A stretch of 64,000 nucleotides of DNA from CAYNNP01 sp964398215 (GTDB lineage: Bacteria; Planctomycetota; Planctomycetia; Pirellulales; Pirellulaceae), in contig CAYNNP010000002.1 of NCBI GenBank assembly GCA_964398215.1, positions 1-64,000 on the forward strand, written 5' to 3'. The position numbers and the translations under genes are program-made. Position 1 is the stretch's first letter. The number at the start of each line of letters is the position of its first letter. The notes under the pieces are model-generated. The model saw only the letters and a list, made by a program, of their open reading frames with translations. It made no database searches and was not told the DNA's origin. Shown in pieces: positions 44,801 through 54,172 of the stretch.

Positions 44801-47800
44801 ACCAATAACACGGATACGGAACCGACAGCAGTTTCGCCGCTAGTCGATGTGACAATCTCCAAGTCGGATTCACCAGATCCAGCCAACGCTGGGGAACAGT
44901 TGATCTATGAAATTGAAGTCACCAACAATGGGCCGTCAACTGCTACCAACGTGATTGTGACCGATCCATTGCCAGACGAACTGACCTTTGTTTCCAGTTC
45001 TGGTTCTGATGGTAACGTGACGGTCGTCGGGCAAGATGTTTCTGTTGCGTTTGGCACACTGCAGCCAAACGAATCCAAGTCGATTCAATTCACGACAGGG
45101 ATTGCGTCGGCCGCAGTCGGCACGATTACGAACATCGCTTCGGTCACGACCGATACTCCAGAGACGGACTTGAGCAACAATCAAGCCTCCGCTAGCACGT
45201 CGTTGGACCCGATGGTCGACTTGGTCATTTCCAAGATCGACAGTGTTGACCCCGTCGTGCCCGGTCGCTCATTGGGTTACACAATCACGGTTACCAACAA
45301 TGGCCCCGCTGATGCCAGCGGCGTCACCGTGATCGATACGCTACCCGATGGTGTTAGCTATTCCAGTGGCACGACGTCACAAGGCACTATCGATGCTAGT
45401 GGCAATGCAGTCACTGGATTGATTGGCACGTTGCTGGTCAATCAGTCGGCAACTCTGACGATCACAACCGGCGTTGATCCATCGCTGACAACGGATTTCG
45501 TGAATGTCGCAACTGTTAGTGCAAACGAACCAGAGATTGACAATTCAAATAATCGCGCCGAGGAGCCCACAAGTGTTACTCCGCAGGTCGATGTTACGAT
45601 TACAAAGACAGATACGCCAGATCCGGCGACTCCCGGTGGTTCGCTGGCGTTTGAAATCGTTGTCACGAACAATGGGCCTTCGACAGCTGAAAATGTATCC
45701 GTTAGCGATCCACTTCCCGGGACTTTGAGTTTTGTATCAGGTCAAGCAACTGATGTGACAATTCTGAACAACGGGCAAACGGTGGATGCTGGATTTGGTG
45801 ACCTGCTGCCAGGGCAATCCAGGTCATTGATCATCGCTTCGACGATCGCAGTCGATGCAGTTGGGACTATCATCAACACGGCAACCGTGTCGACGACCAC
45901 GCCTGAAACCGACCTGACAAACAACAGTGCCTCTGCGCAAACGACATTGGACCCAAGGGTTGATTTACGGATTACAAAAACCGATAGTGTTGATCCGGTC
46001 GTGCCAGGCCAGCAGCTTACTTATACGCTTGAAGTAACCAATGTTGGACCATCCGATGCGAGTGGCGTCATCGTCAGCGATACGTTGCCAGCAGGAGTGA
46101 CTTTCGTCAGTGGCAGCAGCACGCTGGGCAATGTGACTGCGGCGGGCGGAGTGGCAACTGCAAGCATTGGCGATTTAGGTGTAAATGAATCAGCGACAAT
46201 AACTCTGGTTGTGGATGTGAGTTCTGCAGTCACCTCGCAGATTTTGAACGTGGCGACGGTGACTTCCGAACAAATCGAAATCGATGGCGACAACAATCGA
46301 GCAGAAGAACCAACTGACGTTCGTCCAGAAGTTGATTTGAGCATCACCAAAACAGATAGCGTTGATCCGGTCACGCCGGGTGAACAGTTGACTTACACGC
46401 TGCAAGTGACCAACAGCGGTCCATCTGATGCCAGCAACGTCATTGTTACCGATACATTGCCTGCTGGAGTCGCTTTCGCCAGCGCCAGCAGCAGCCAAGG
46501 CAGCGTCGTACAAAATGGAAACATCGTGACCGCCAACGTCGGCGATTTGGACCTGAACGAGACGGCCACGATAACCGTCGTTGTTGACGTTAGCGCCGCA
46601 GTTACTGCGCAATTGTTGAATGTGGCAACCGTCGTAGCGGACCAAATTGAAACTGACAGTAGTAATAACCGCGTCGAAGAACCAACGGATGTGAACGCGC
46701 AAGTTGATCTGGTGATAGAAAAGACAGACAGCGTCGATCCTGTCGTTCCTGGTGAAGAACTCACCTATAATTTGCTGGTTACCAACCGTGGTCCAACTGA
46801 TGCAACTGGCGTGACGGTTTCCGATAGTTTGCCAGTTGGTGTGTCTTTCCTGCGCGGCAGCAGCGAACAAGGAACTCTTGATGTTACTGGCAACCAAGTC
46901 ACGGCGAATGTCGGTGAATTGTCTGCTGGTGAATCTATCAATGTCAGTATCGTTGTTCTTGTTGCACCGAATGTGAATCAACGTCTTGAGAACACTGCCA
47001 CGGTAACTGGAAACGAACCGGATCCAGACCCTGGCAACAATTCATCAACGGAAGGGACCGAGGTTGATCCGCAATTCGACTTGGCTGTCACGAAGACTGA
47101 TAGCGTTGATCCGGTCGTGTCCGGACAATCGCTTACGTACACGATCGACGTTATCAACAATGGACCGTCAACCGCCAGGAATGTTGTCGTCACCGACGAA
47201 CTTCCAGCAGGAGTGGTTTTCCAAAGTGGAACGAACGGCTTGGTCGCCAACGCCGATACACTGATGGCCACGATCGGAACACTGGAACCTGGAGTATCCG
47301 AGCAGTTTCAGATTTCCGTATTGGTGAATTCCGATGTTCGCGGCACAATCAATAATGTTGTCACGGTGACGACCGATAGTGGGACAGAAACAGTTCCTGA
47401 AAACAATCGCGACGTTGAACCGACAGATACTCGTGCAGAGATCGATCTTGCCATTCAAAAGTTAGTCTCGGCAACGCAGGTCGTTCCGGGGCAGGATCTT
47501 GTCTACACGCTCTTGGTTACTAACGATGGCCCGTCCGCAGCCACCAATGTTCAAGTACGTGATCGATTGCCAAGTCAATTGAGTTTCGTGTCCAGTAGTT
47601 CTTCTGCTGGCGCGGTAACGAATGTCGGAGGCGAGATCATTGGCACAGTGCCTTTGCTGGCTCCGGGAGGCAGCGCCGAGTTCATCATCATGGCAATCAC
47701 TGATGCCAATGCGAGTGGTTCGATTGTGAACACGGCTACCGTCACTGGCGATCAACCCGAAAGGGATCCAGACGACAATCAATCAACAGTCGTCACAGAG

Positions 47801-48190
47801 CTAGAGCCGCGTTCGTCGATCAGCGGTTACGTTTTCCGCGATCGAAACGGCAATGGACAGCGGGATAGCGGAGATGTTGGAATCGAGGGAGTGTCCATTC
47901 AGGTCGCTGGCACAAATGCGTTGGGGCAAAGTGTGTCGCGCACCGTTCAGACGAACAGTTCCGGGGAATATCAATTTACCGACCTGCTCCGCGGACAATA
48001 CGAACTCATTCAGGTCGCTCAACCCGAAGGCTATCGCGATGGGGAAGAATCGCTGGGCGCGGGAGCAAGTGCGATCGTCGGCAATGACTTCTTTTCGCAG
48101 CTCATGCTAGACGCGGGAGTTGATGCGATCGACTTTTCATTTGGCGAACTTGGACGCTTGACCAAACGTGACTTCCTTGGGTCAACTTAG
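41879..48190 (+). CDS. Giant surface protein with LxxRxLLA-type N-terminus and 12 DUF11 repeats
   Basis: This 2103-residue protein starts RRRRLTTERLENRHLLA, the planctomycete LEPR-xLL-like export/anchor motif. A SdrD/Cna B-like region (SFEDMTGDGLTADDRRL) and a second one (VFDDLDANGVFDSGSEIG) precede twelve tandem DUF11 repeats of about 120 residues, from nt 43360 to about 47800. Each begins like DLAITKTDSVDPVVPGxQLTYTLxVTNNGPSDATxVxVTDxLP. A final SdrD B-like domain (SGYVFRDRNGNGQRDSGDVGIEGV) ends the protein. It is likely an extracellular adhesin or matrix protein. Repeats of the DPATAG type alternate in part with the DPVVPG type. Confidence 0.9.
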   Translation: MGILGKNSRRWVRRKNRRRRLTTERLENRHLLAIDFAAISGVSFEDMTGDGLTADDRRLELVSVELFLDDGDGVFDGGVADISQATTTTNVDGEYVFERLVAGSYFVQQTTPGGSIQRPGENVVAIDVSAADAGGTPGATIDSFDQTGQILIATSADPVQFSSVDAPEAVGGERDIRSEYVSGPGGGFERVIVSVNAADTSALLISQDAGTIGDYIFTWDGDDNDPFTLDPTGLGGFNLASEGPVTALQFSIAIDVGTTVQVDLHTDATHSSSASVFIPATGGSATFAEALIFLSDFVQTGVDGPADPSNLGAIQLIMPNQVDIDALVDFHRALGPTFLNANFANFVPQSLGNQVFDDLDANGVFDSGSEIGVSGVDVTLYRDVDGDAEFSVGDVVEATTTTTGPSGAYQFNGLIPGDFIVQLDEANFTSGGALEGFTSSPGNPDPNDGTDNDDNGLRLLGNGIVSSAISLESDGVAANDTDSTLDFGVVFAADLAITKTDTPDPVIAGNQLTYTLTVINNGDADATGVTVTDDLPTNVSFASASSSQGTFSESGGIFTAILGDLASGDSATIDLVVDVAPGTISQFSNTATVTGDQIDLIPANNTDTEPTDVLVRVDAAIIKSDSPDPATAGRELTYTLEVTNNGPSTATGVVVQDDLPDVLTFQNGASTRGAVSAVGQLVTAQIGTLEPNESARITIETLIDSSATGVISNTATVSTDGVETDETNNLDMEETTIVALVDLAITKQDSVDPVVPGTQLTYTLDVVNNGPSDATNVMVTDSLPDGVEYVSSSSSVGSVSETDNNIVVALGDLAVGESASIEIVVAVDPSVTSQFSNTAIVSSPEPDADLFNNTATEPTDVLPQFDLRIEKNDLPDPVVPGQQLTYTISVFNDGPSNATGVQVADTLPSVLSFDSGSTSQGTLTDNGQDLLAALGVIAVNESATITLVTDVSPDVVATIENTAIVSSDTGETDFTNNTDTEPTAVSPLVDVTISKSDSPDPANAGEQLIYEIEVTNNGPSTATNVIVTDPLPDELTFVSSSGSDGNVTVVGQDVSVAFGTLQPNESKSIQFTTGIASAAVGTITNIASVTTDTPETDLSNNQASASTSLDPMVDLVISKIDSVDPVVPGRSLGYTITVTNNGPADASGVTVIDTLPDGVSYSSGTTSQGTIDASGNAVTGLIGTLLVNQSATLTITTGVDPSLTTDFVNVATVSANEPEIDNSNNRAEEPTSVTPQVDVTITKTDTPDPATPGGSLAFEIVVTNNGPSTAENVSVSDPLPGTLSFVSGQATDVTILNNGQTVDAGFGDLLPGQSRSLIIASTIAVDAVGTIINTATVSTTTPETDLTNNSASAQTTLDPRVDLRITKTDSVDPVVPGQQLTYTLEVTNVGPSDASGVIVSDTLPAGVTFVSGSSTLGNVTAAGGVATASIGDLGVNESATITLVVDVSSAVTSQILNVATVTSEQIEIDGDNNRAEEPTDVRPEVDLSITKTDSVDPVTPGEQLTYTLQVTNSGPSDASNVIVTDTLPAGVAFASASSSQGSVVQNGNIVTANVGDLDLNETATITVVVDVSAAVTAQLLNVATVVADQIETDSSNNRVEEPTDVNAQVDLVIEKTDSVDPVVPGEELTYNLLVTNRGPTDATGVTVSDSLPVGVSFLRGSSEQGTLDVTGNQVTANVGELSAGESINVSIVVLVAPNVNQRLENTATVTGNEPDPDPGNNSSTEGTEVDPQFDLAVTKTDSVDPVVSGQSLTYTIDVINNGPSTARNVVVTDELPAGVVFQSGTNGLVANADTLMATIGTLEPGVSEQFQISVLVNSDVRGTINNVVTVTTDSGTETVPENNRDVEPTDTRAEIDLAIQKLVSATQVVPGQDLVYTLLVTNDGPSAATNVQVRDRLPSQLSFVSSSSSAGAVTNVGGEIIGTVPLLAPGGSAEFIIMAITDANASGSIVNTATVTGDQPERDPDDNQSTVVTELEPRSSISGYVFRDRNGNGQRDSGDVGIEGVSIQVAGTNALGQSVSRTVQTNSSGEYQFTDLLRGQYELIQVAQPEGYRDGEESLGAGASAIVGNDFFSQLMLDAGVDAIDFSFGELGRLTKRDFLGST

Positions 48191-48220
48191 GCGGTACGTG
48201 CGGGTACGTGCGGAAATGTT

Positions 48221-48862
48221 CTACTTCACCTTCTTGCGGCGAGTGCGCCGAGTTCGTTCGTAGCGAACTCGGCAGCCAATTGAAACGGTTTCTGGAATTG
48301 GCGGTGTTTTGCCATCGAGCACAGCATTGATGGCATCATGAACAAATCTCTTTGTGATTTCTTTTTTGCCATCGGGGCTATCGTCCAGCGATCCCATGTA
48401 TGCAACCTTTCGATTTTGGTCTAGCACATAGAACTCAGGAGTGAAAATCGCTCCGTAGTCCTTTGCTATCTTTTGGGTTTCGTCGTGCAAGTACACAAAG
48501 GGGAACTTCTTTTTCTGCGCCTTCTCTTTCATTGCCGGTAGCTTGTCTTCTTCGACCTTGTTGACATTGATTGCAACCACTGCGACACCTTTGTCAGCAA
48601 AGTCCTTGTGGAGTTTGATCAAACGATCTTCCACATCGACCGCGTAGGGGCAACTATTGCATGTGAAAACAACGACCACGACTTTTGTGTTTTTCAAGTC
48701 ATCCAGCGAGTGATCTTTGTCGTCCGTACCGGGCAGAGACTTCCAGGACGGCGCTTTATCACCGATGCTTAACACTTGGTTGTAAGTTCCAGCGATTGCG
48801 GGCACGCACATTGTCACCCAAGACACGAGAATGAGAATTGAGAGTCGGCGTTTCAATGTCAT
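48221..48862 (-). CDS. Exported thioredoxin-fold protein (redoxin/AhpC-TSA)
   Basis: This 213-residue protein has a signal peptide (LSILILVSWVTMCVPAIAG) and a thioredoxin fold: IGDKAPSWKSLPGTDDKDHSL, the redox site CNSCP in VVVFTCNSCPYAVDVEDRL, and the cis-Pro region TPEFYVLDQNRKVAYMGSLDD. The C-terminus is basic (RRTRRKKVK). It faces away from the haem/HEAT gene at 49089 across a 226 bp region. It probably acts as a thiol reductant or peroxidase in the envelope; the CxxC suggests thiol-disulfide exchange. Confidence 0.88.
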   Translation of the reverse strand: MTLKRRLSILILVSWVTMCVPAIAGTYNQVLSIGDKAPSWKSLPGTDDKDHSLDDLKNTKVVVVVFTCNSCPYAVDVEDRLIKLHKDFADKGVAVVAINVNKVEEDKLPAMKEKAQKKKFPFVYLHDETQKIAKDYGAIFTPEFYVLDQNRKVAYMGSLDDSPDGKKEITKRFVHDAINAVLDGKTPPIPETVSIGCRVRYERTRRTRRKKVK

Positions 48863-48967
48863 GATTTCTGCTACGTCGAGTGTGAAGATTGAGCGGTGGA
48901 CATTCTAGTTGGAACGGCGGCTGGAAAGTACACCGGCAGTATCTGCCAGCCAACAATCAACCGTGCC

Positions 48968-48994
48968 ATGCTATTGCTATCACAGCAATAGCAT
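48968..48994. promoter_or_regulatory. Perfect 11 bp inverted repeat in a divergent region
   Basis: atgctattgct (48968-48978) and agcaatagcat (48984-48994) are perfect reverse complements around a 5 bp centre (atcac). The element sits between the divergent thioredoxin-fold and haem/HEAT genes, so a dimeric repressor or activator site is plausible. It is AT-rich and has no U-tract, so a terminator is less likely. Confidence 0.5.
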
Positions 48995-49088
48995 TGTGTC
49001 GATTCGTCTTGCGTCCAGCAGGCACAATTCCTAGTCTGCCGAAAGTTTCTCGTATTCACCGTCCTTTTTTGCCACGGAAGGCTTGGAA

Positions 49089-52000
49089 ATGGCTGTTCTT
49101 GCTCCAAAGCAACGACGACTTCACGCTCTTTTGTTGTCAACCTTTGTCTGTTTGTTTACTACATCCGCTTTCGCTGAAGAAGCGCAGTGGATCTGGGCAA
49201 CCGGTTCCACATTGCAGGATCCAGTTGCAAAAGACCAACAGTGTTTGTTTCGAAAATCGATCAACGTTCGCGTTCGTTCGGAGGCTCAGTTTGAGATCAT
49301 CGCTGATGATGAATACGAACTGTATGTCAACGGATATCGCATCGGCACTGGTGGTTCGATCAAGCGAGTTGATGAGTATGACGTTTCCGAATTCCTGCAA
49401 ATTGGCCGTAACATCGTCGCTGTCAAAGTGACGAATCGGACCGGAAAGCACGCGGCACTTGCAGCCCGGATCTCTGTCAGCCCTATCGACAACGAAGGCT
49501 GGTTCACATTCAATACCGACTCTACTTGGAAGACTAGCACTACTCCAAGTGACCTATGGGAAACTGTGCTTTTCAACGACCGTTCGTGGGGGCGAGCAAG
49601 TTCGTTTGGTAGGTTTGGCGAAACGGCACCCTTTGACCAAACCCAAGAGGAAGTCACATCGGCTCCTGAGCAAAAAGAGCGATTCCAAATCCAACGGGGC
49701 TTTGGAGTTCAGCGTGTTCTAACCGACGAAAAAGTCGGTTCGGTCATCGCGATGACGTTCAATGAGTTTGGGCACATCTTGGTTTCCCAAGAAAACGGGC
49801 CGTTGCTATTGGTTTTTGACAAGGACGAAGATGGCGTTCCCGAAACCGTGCGGACGTATTGTGATCAGGTCAAGTCTTGCCAGGGAATCTTGGCGCTTAA
49901 TGGTCAGGTCTTTGTGACAGGCATTGGCCCCGACGGACCAGCACTTTATCGCTGCTCTGATCGTGACCGAAATGGAACATTAGAAACTGTAAAGTCGATT
50001 GTCAAATTCAAAGGCTCCGCTGGTGAACATGGCGCTCATGGATTGCAGTTGGGCCCTGACGGCATGATCTACGCTGTACTTGGCAGCCATGTCCAAGCAG
50101 TCGGTGTGAAAGGTGACGGTCAAACTTACAATGGCAGTTACGAAGGCGACCTTGTTGCTCGCTACGAAGATCCCAACGGGCACGCGATGGGCATCAAAGC
50201 TCCTGGCGGAACCGTGATTCGGACGAACGCGGAAGGCTCGGTGGTTGAAACGGTCGCTGGTGGATTGCGAAACGCCTACGATCTTGTCTTTCACGGTAGT
50301 GGATCGATGTTTGTCCATGACTCGGATATGGAAGCCGATGTCAATACGCCGTGGTACCGACCGAACACTTTGTTTGATGTTTCGGAAGGCGGCGAGTTTG
50401 GTTGGAGAAGTGGCTGGTCAAAATGGCCCGATTACTATGTCGACCGATTGCCGAACCTTTTAGAAACTGGCCGTGGCAGCCCAACAGGTGGCGTTTGTTA
50501 CGAGCACTACATGTTCCCGGTGCGATACCAGAACACTCTGTTTTTGGCTGACTGGTCAGAAGGCCAGATCCTGAATGTAAAACTAAAACAACGTGGCGCC
50601 GGCTTTGTCGCCGACAGCGAAGTATTTTTGAAAGGCAATCCACTGAATGTCACCGACATCGAAGTCGGTCCTGACGGAGCGTTGTATTTCTGTACTGGTG
50701 GGCGCGGCACGATGGGCGGCGTTTATCGTGTGGTCTACAAGGGCGACGTTCCGGATCGAATGAAAAACATTGGCACTGGAATCGCCCGCGCGATCCGCCA
50801 ACCTCAGCTTCGCTCGGCTTGGGCGCGACAGGAAATTGCGTCTATTAAACGCGAGCTGGGCGACGAATGGGCACAGCTGGTTGCGGGAGTTGCGTACAGC
50901 AATGACAACCCAGCAGCGTACCGACTACAAGCCATGGATTTGATGCAGCTATTCGGCCCCGTTCCCAGCGAGGATTTTGTGGTCGAATTGAGCCAAGTAC
51001 CTAACGAAAAAGTACGGGCACGAGCGGCCAGCTTGATGGGATACCATCCTGGTTCGATTGGCGCGAGCCGATTGGTGGAAATGTTGGAAGACGACAATTT
51101 GTACGTCAGACGTTCTGCTTGCGAAGCACTATTGCGTAGTGGTGCTCGGCCGAAAGATCCCGAGGTTTTGTTGAACCTGTTGGCAGAAGAAGACCGTACG
51201 CTCGTGTTTCTTGCCCGGCGTATTTTGGAACAAGTTCCGGATATCAAATGGCGTCGCGAAGTGCTGACGTCACCTGACACTCGTGTGTCGTTGGTCGGCA
51301 TGCTAGGTTTGGTGAACGCCGATCCAAGTGACCGAACTGGTTTGTTGGTGTTGGAGCGGATCAGTGAAATGATGACTGACTTTCTGAGCGATGCTGATTT
51401 TGTCGATGCTCTGCGTGTTAGCCAAGTTGCGCTGCACCGATGTGACATCGATCCCGATCGAATCGTTCAATTCCGCAATCAAGTTGCCGAAGAGTTTCCG
51501 GCCGGTGAAGTCCGCATCAATCATGAGTTGATTCGCTTGGCAGCACATATGGATGCCAAGTCGATTGCTGATCGCGGAATCGACTTTCTTAGTTCCAATG
51601 CCAGCACGGAAGAAAAAACTTGGGTGGCAATGCACCTCCAGCTGCTTTCCCATCAGTGGACCGCAGAAAATCGATTCAAATTACTTCGTCACTTTGAGCA
51701 AGTCGCCAGTGAAACCACCGAGGGAGCACTGCCGCTATACATATCGGATGTGACTCGAGACTTTGCGAAAACGTTCTCAACTGACGATGTTCAAGCAGTC
51801 CTGGAACAGGGTAACGCATGGCGAAACGCAGCGCTCGCCTGTATCTACAAACTAAAAACGCCAATTGATGCGACTACAACGCAAACGCTAATGGGCTTGG
51901 ACCAGCAGATCGTGGAGAACCCACGCGTAGGTGACGTTCAGCGGCGTTTGCGAACCGGCATCATTGCGATGTTGGCAACTTCCAAATCACCGGAGGCTTC

Positions 52001-52886
52001 TGCGTATCTTCGTGAGCTTTGGCGCAAGGAACCAGAACGCCGTTCGTTGTTGGCGATGGCATTGTCCGCGAAACCAGAAGGCGAAAACTGGGACTACTTG
52101 GTGCGTAGCCTGAATATTTTGGATGCCGATGCAGTGGGTGACGTGGTGGGAGCACTGCGTAGTGTGCGTGTTGCGACCGATGACCCGATGGCGCTACGAG
52201 ACTTGATTCTGTTGGGCGTTCGAGTTCACGAAACTGAGCAGTCATTCGAGAATATTGAACGACTGCTGGAGCATTGGACTGGCATGAAGCGTCCAGTGAA
52301 GTCCGCAGCCAATATGAAGCCTTGGCAAAAATGGTACGCCAAGACGTTTCCAGATCGAACACCTGCCGTGCCTCCGCCAGCGGAAGAATCCAGTTGGGAC
52401 TTCAATCAATTGGTCGAGTACTTGGAGAGCGAGCGTGGTGGAATGGGTGACCCCATTGACGGTCGCGTAGCATTCACAAAAGCTCAGTGCAATAATTGCC
52501 ATCAGTTTGGTAACTACGGCAACGCAATCGGACCCAATCTATCTGGAATCTCGAGTCGGTTCACGAAACGAGAGATCGTCGAATCAATCTTGTACCCTGG
52601 CCATGTTGTCAGCGATCAATATGCGAGCAAGAAAGTATTGACCAACGATGGAGCGATTTACACCGGTCTCGTTGGCAAGAAATCGGATGGGTCAGTTTCG
52701 ATTCGTGATGCTCGAAACAAGGTCACGATCGTGGACCGCAAGGAAATCGATCAGATCCTTCCGCACCGAAGCAGTATCATGCCAAGTGGATTGATCGACG
52801 AGTTAACGCTTCGTGAAATTAGCGACATGATGAGCTACATGGGTGTCGTTACACCAATTCAAGTCGCCACACGACCTGAAGAATAA
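49089..52886 (+). CDS. PVC-type haem protein with propeller, HEAT repeats and C-terminal cytochrome
   Basis: This 1265-residue exported protein has a signal peptide (LHALLLSTFVCLFTTSAFA). An N-terminal sandwich domain follows (about 25-170), then a membrane-bound dehydrogenase/glucose dehydrogenase-like propeller (about 190-560: GEHGAHGLQLGPDGMIYAVLGSH, GGLRNAYDLVFHGSGSMFVHDSD, DIEVGPDGALYFCTGGRGT). HEAT-like helical repeats fill about 600-1080. A C-terminal cytochrome domain has haem site CNNCH near residue 1134 (GRVAFTKAQCNNCHQFG). It may oxidise a sugar or alcohol and pass electrons to the haem. Bases 52181-52313 and 52854-52886 of this gene are duplicated at 56618-56778. Confidence 0.92.
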   Translation: MAVLAPKQRRLHALLLSTFVCLFTTSAFAEEAQWIWATGSTLQDPVAKDQQCLFRKSINVRVRSEAQFEIIADDEYELYVNGYRIGTGGSIKRVDEYDVSEFLQIGRNIVAVKVTNRTGKHAALAARISVSPIDNEGWFTFNTDSTWKTSTTPSDLWETVLFNDRSWGRASSFGRFGETAPFDQTQEEVTSAPEQKERFQIQRGFGVQRVLTDEKVGSVIAMTFNEFGHILVSQENGPLLLVFDKDEDGVPETVRTYCDQVKSCQGILALNGQVFVTGIGPDGPALYRCSDRDRNGTLETVKSIVKFKGSAGEHGAHGLQLGPDGMIYAVLGSHVQAVGVKGDGQTYNGSYEGDLVARYEDPNGHAMGIKAPGGTVIRTNAEGSVVETVAGGLRNAYDLVFHGSGSMFVHDSDMEADVNTPWYRPNTLFDVSEGGEFGWRSGWSKWPDYYVDRLPNLLETGRGSPTGGVCYEHYMFPVRYQNTLFLADWSEGQILNVKLKQRGAGFVADSEVFLKGNPLNVTDIEVGPDGALYFCTGGRGTMGGVYRVVYKGDVPDRMKNIGTGIARAIRQPQLRSAWARQEIASIKRELGDEWAQLVAGVAYSNDNPAAYRLQAMDLMQLFGPVPSEDFVVELSQVPNEKVRARAASLMGYHPGSIGASRLVEMLEDDNLYVRRSACEALLRSGARPKDPEVLLNLLAEEDRTLVFLARRILEQVPDIKWRREVLTSPDTRVSLVGMLGLVNADPSDRTGLLVLERISEMMTDFLSDADFVDALRVSQVALHRCDIDPDRIVQFRNQVAEEFPAGEVRINHELIRLAAHMDAKSIADRGIDFLSSNASTEEKTWVAMHLQLLSHQWTAENRFKLLRHFEQVASETTEGALPLYISDVTRDFAKTFSTDDVQAVLEQGNAWRNAALACIYKLKTPIDATTTQTLMGLDQQIVENPRVGDVQRRLRTGIIAMLATSKSPEASAYLRELWRKEPERRSLLAMALSAKPEGENWDYLVRSLNILDADAVGDVVGALRSVRVATDDPMALRDLILLGVRVHETEQSFENIERLLEHWTGMKRPVKSAANMKPWQKWYAKTFPDRTPAVPPPAEESSWDFNQLVEYLESERGGMGDPIDGRVAFTKAQCNNCHQFGNYGNAIGPNLSGISSRFTKREIVESILYPGHVVSDQYASKKVLTNDGAIYTGLVGKKSDGSVSIRDARNKVTIVDRKEIDQILPHRSSIMPSGLIDELTLREISDMMSYMGVVTPIQVATRPEE

Positions 52887-52935
52887 CGTACGTCATGCGA
52901 ATCGTGGTTCAATGATGTCGTGAGCCACGATAGCT

Positions 52936-53217
52936 TTACGTTGAAACTTGATGCTTGCTTGTGATTGCAATCATCAGTTCGTGAAGCTTTGCGTTACTAG
53001 CTACGACGCTCGATTGAGCGATTCGTAGCGGCTGTCCGGTTGCGTCGGTTATCTTGCCACCGGCTTCTTGGACGAACAGCATGCCGGCTGCGAAGTCCCA
53101 CGGGGATAGCTTGTATTCAAAGAATCCACCGACATTCCCGCAGTCCCGAATCGGCGGATGCCGTGTATGTCTTGGGCAAAGAACTCTTCGATCGCTGACA
53201 ACGTTGCCCGCATCATG
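52936..53217 (-). pseudogene. 3' fragment of inositol monophosphatase gene (duplicate copy)
   Basis: This segment repeats the 3' part of the gene at 56828-57606 with one synonymous difference. It begins at MMRATLSAIEEFFAQ and carries the same internal frameshift near 53141-53148. The 5' part is absent: homology stops at 53217 and the cassette follows. It cannot encode the catalytic N-terminal motifs and is a remnant. Confidence 0.92.
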
Positions 53218-53551
53218 GCTTCAATAAGTATCGAGTTTAAACGGTGTTTGCCTGCGTCGCGAGGAGTGAAAATGCTCGCTAGCGACCACAACTCGTTACG
53301 CCAATAGGATTTACGTCCGAGCAGGCATTCGCGCGCGAAGGCGACTCGGGCGGTTCCCTATTATATATAACCGTAGTTTGTGGGGGTTTGTTCGCCTGAA
53401 TCTCTGGGCAACTTTGGTGGTGAATCCTGAGATGATGGAGAAACGAAACACGAATTCATTCCAGAAAATCTCCTGAACACTGAAAGAACCTCGCCCGGCA
53501 CCAGTGTATTAGGGCAGAGAACACAGAGCAGGGAACCACGGAAAACACCGC
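53218..53551. promoter_or_regulatory. Upstream region of the cassette operon
   Basis: This 334 bp stretch has no gene. It contains a 12 bp palindrome ttcgcgcgcgaa (53328-53339) and an AT-rich core ctattatatataa (53358-53370) framed by cggtt and aaccg (53351-53355, 53369-53373). This is the only such AT-rich spot near the operon, so the promoter may lie here. Confidence 0.35.
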
Positions 53552-54172
53552 ATGCGAGATGCACCACAAACCAGAGCCAGTCTGATTCTCAGATTGAGGG
53601 ACCGTTCAGATCTGAATGCCTGGCGCGAGTTCTCTGAGATCTACCAGCCGCTGGTCTTTCGGCTGGCTCAGAGCAAAGGCTTTCAACACTCCGACGCCCT
53701 GGACATTGCTCAGGAAGTCTTGGTCCGAGTGGCCGGAGCTTTGGAACGCTGGGAGCCGGATGAAACCAAAGGAACCTTCCGCGGATGGCTGTACCGAATC
53801 GCTCGCAACCTGATGATCGATTTTCTGGAACGCGGCAAGCGACATCCATTGGCAGGCGGTGCAAGCGGAATCGTGAAGCTGGTTGAACAACAGGCTGACA
53901 AGGCATCGATGGAATCTCAAACCTTCGACACCGAATTCCGTCGACAGGTTTTCGCCTGGGCAGTCGATCGAATACGTCCATCGTTCCAGGACACAACGTG
54001 GCAGGCTTTTTGGAAGACGGCCGTTGGCGAACACTCGGCGGCAGATGTGGCAGCAGAACTTGGAATGTCAATCGGTGCGGTCTATGTGGCTCGGGCACGC
54101 GTGATGAAAAAACTTCGCAGTGAAGTGCAACGCGTCATCAAAGAAGACCAGCTAGAGGGAGTACTTCGATGA
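53552..54172 (+). CDS. ECF-type RNA polymerase sigma factor
   Basis: This 206-residue protein has sigma-70 region 2 at about 22-95 (YQPLVFRLAQSKGFQHSDALDIAQEVLVRV, FRGWLYRIARNLMIDFL) and region 4 at about 130-190 (ADVAAELGMSIGAVYVARARVMKKLRSEV). Such ECF factors paired with Ser/Thr kinases are frequent in planctomycetes. Its stop overlaps the kinase ATG (ATGA). It is the first gene of the cassette and is expected to direct expression of its own operon or of remote genes; no target promoter was identified. Confidence 0.92.
   Translation: MRDAPQTRASLILRLRDRSDLNAWREFSEIYQPLVFRLAQSKGFQHSDALDIAQEVLVRVAGALERWEPDETKGTFRGWLYRIARNLMIDFLERGKRHPLAGGASGIVKLVEQQADKASMESQTFDTEFRRQVFAWAVDRIRPSFQDTTWQAFWKTAVGEHSAADVAAELGMSIGAVYVARARVMKKLRSEVQRVIKEDQLEGVLR

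Noticed and set aside
43360..47805. Direct repeats in the DUF11 gene as a CRISPR-like or satellite array
   Set aside because: The units are coding, about 360 bp long and divergent at the DNA level; they are protein domain repeats.
53049..53291. A small protein gene on the minus strand at the start of the cassette
   Set aside because: It is the frameshifted tail of the duplicated inositol monophosphatase fragment read into cassette DNA.
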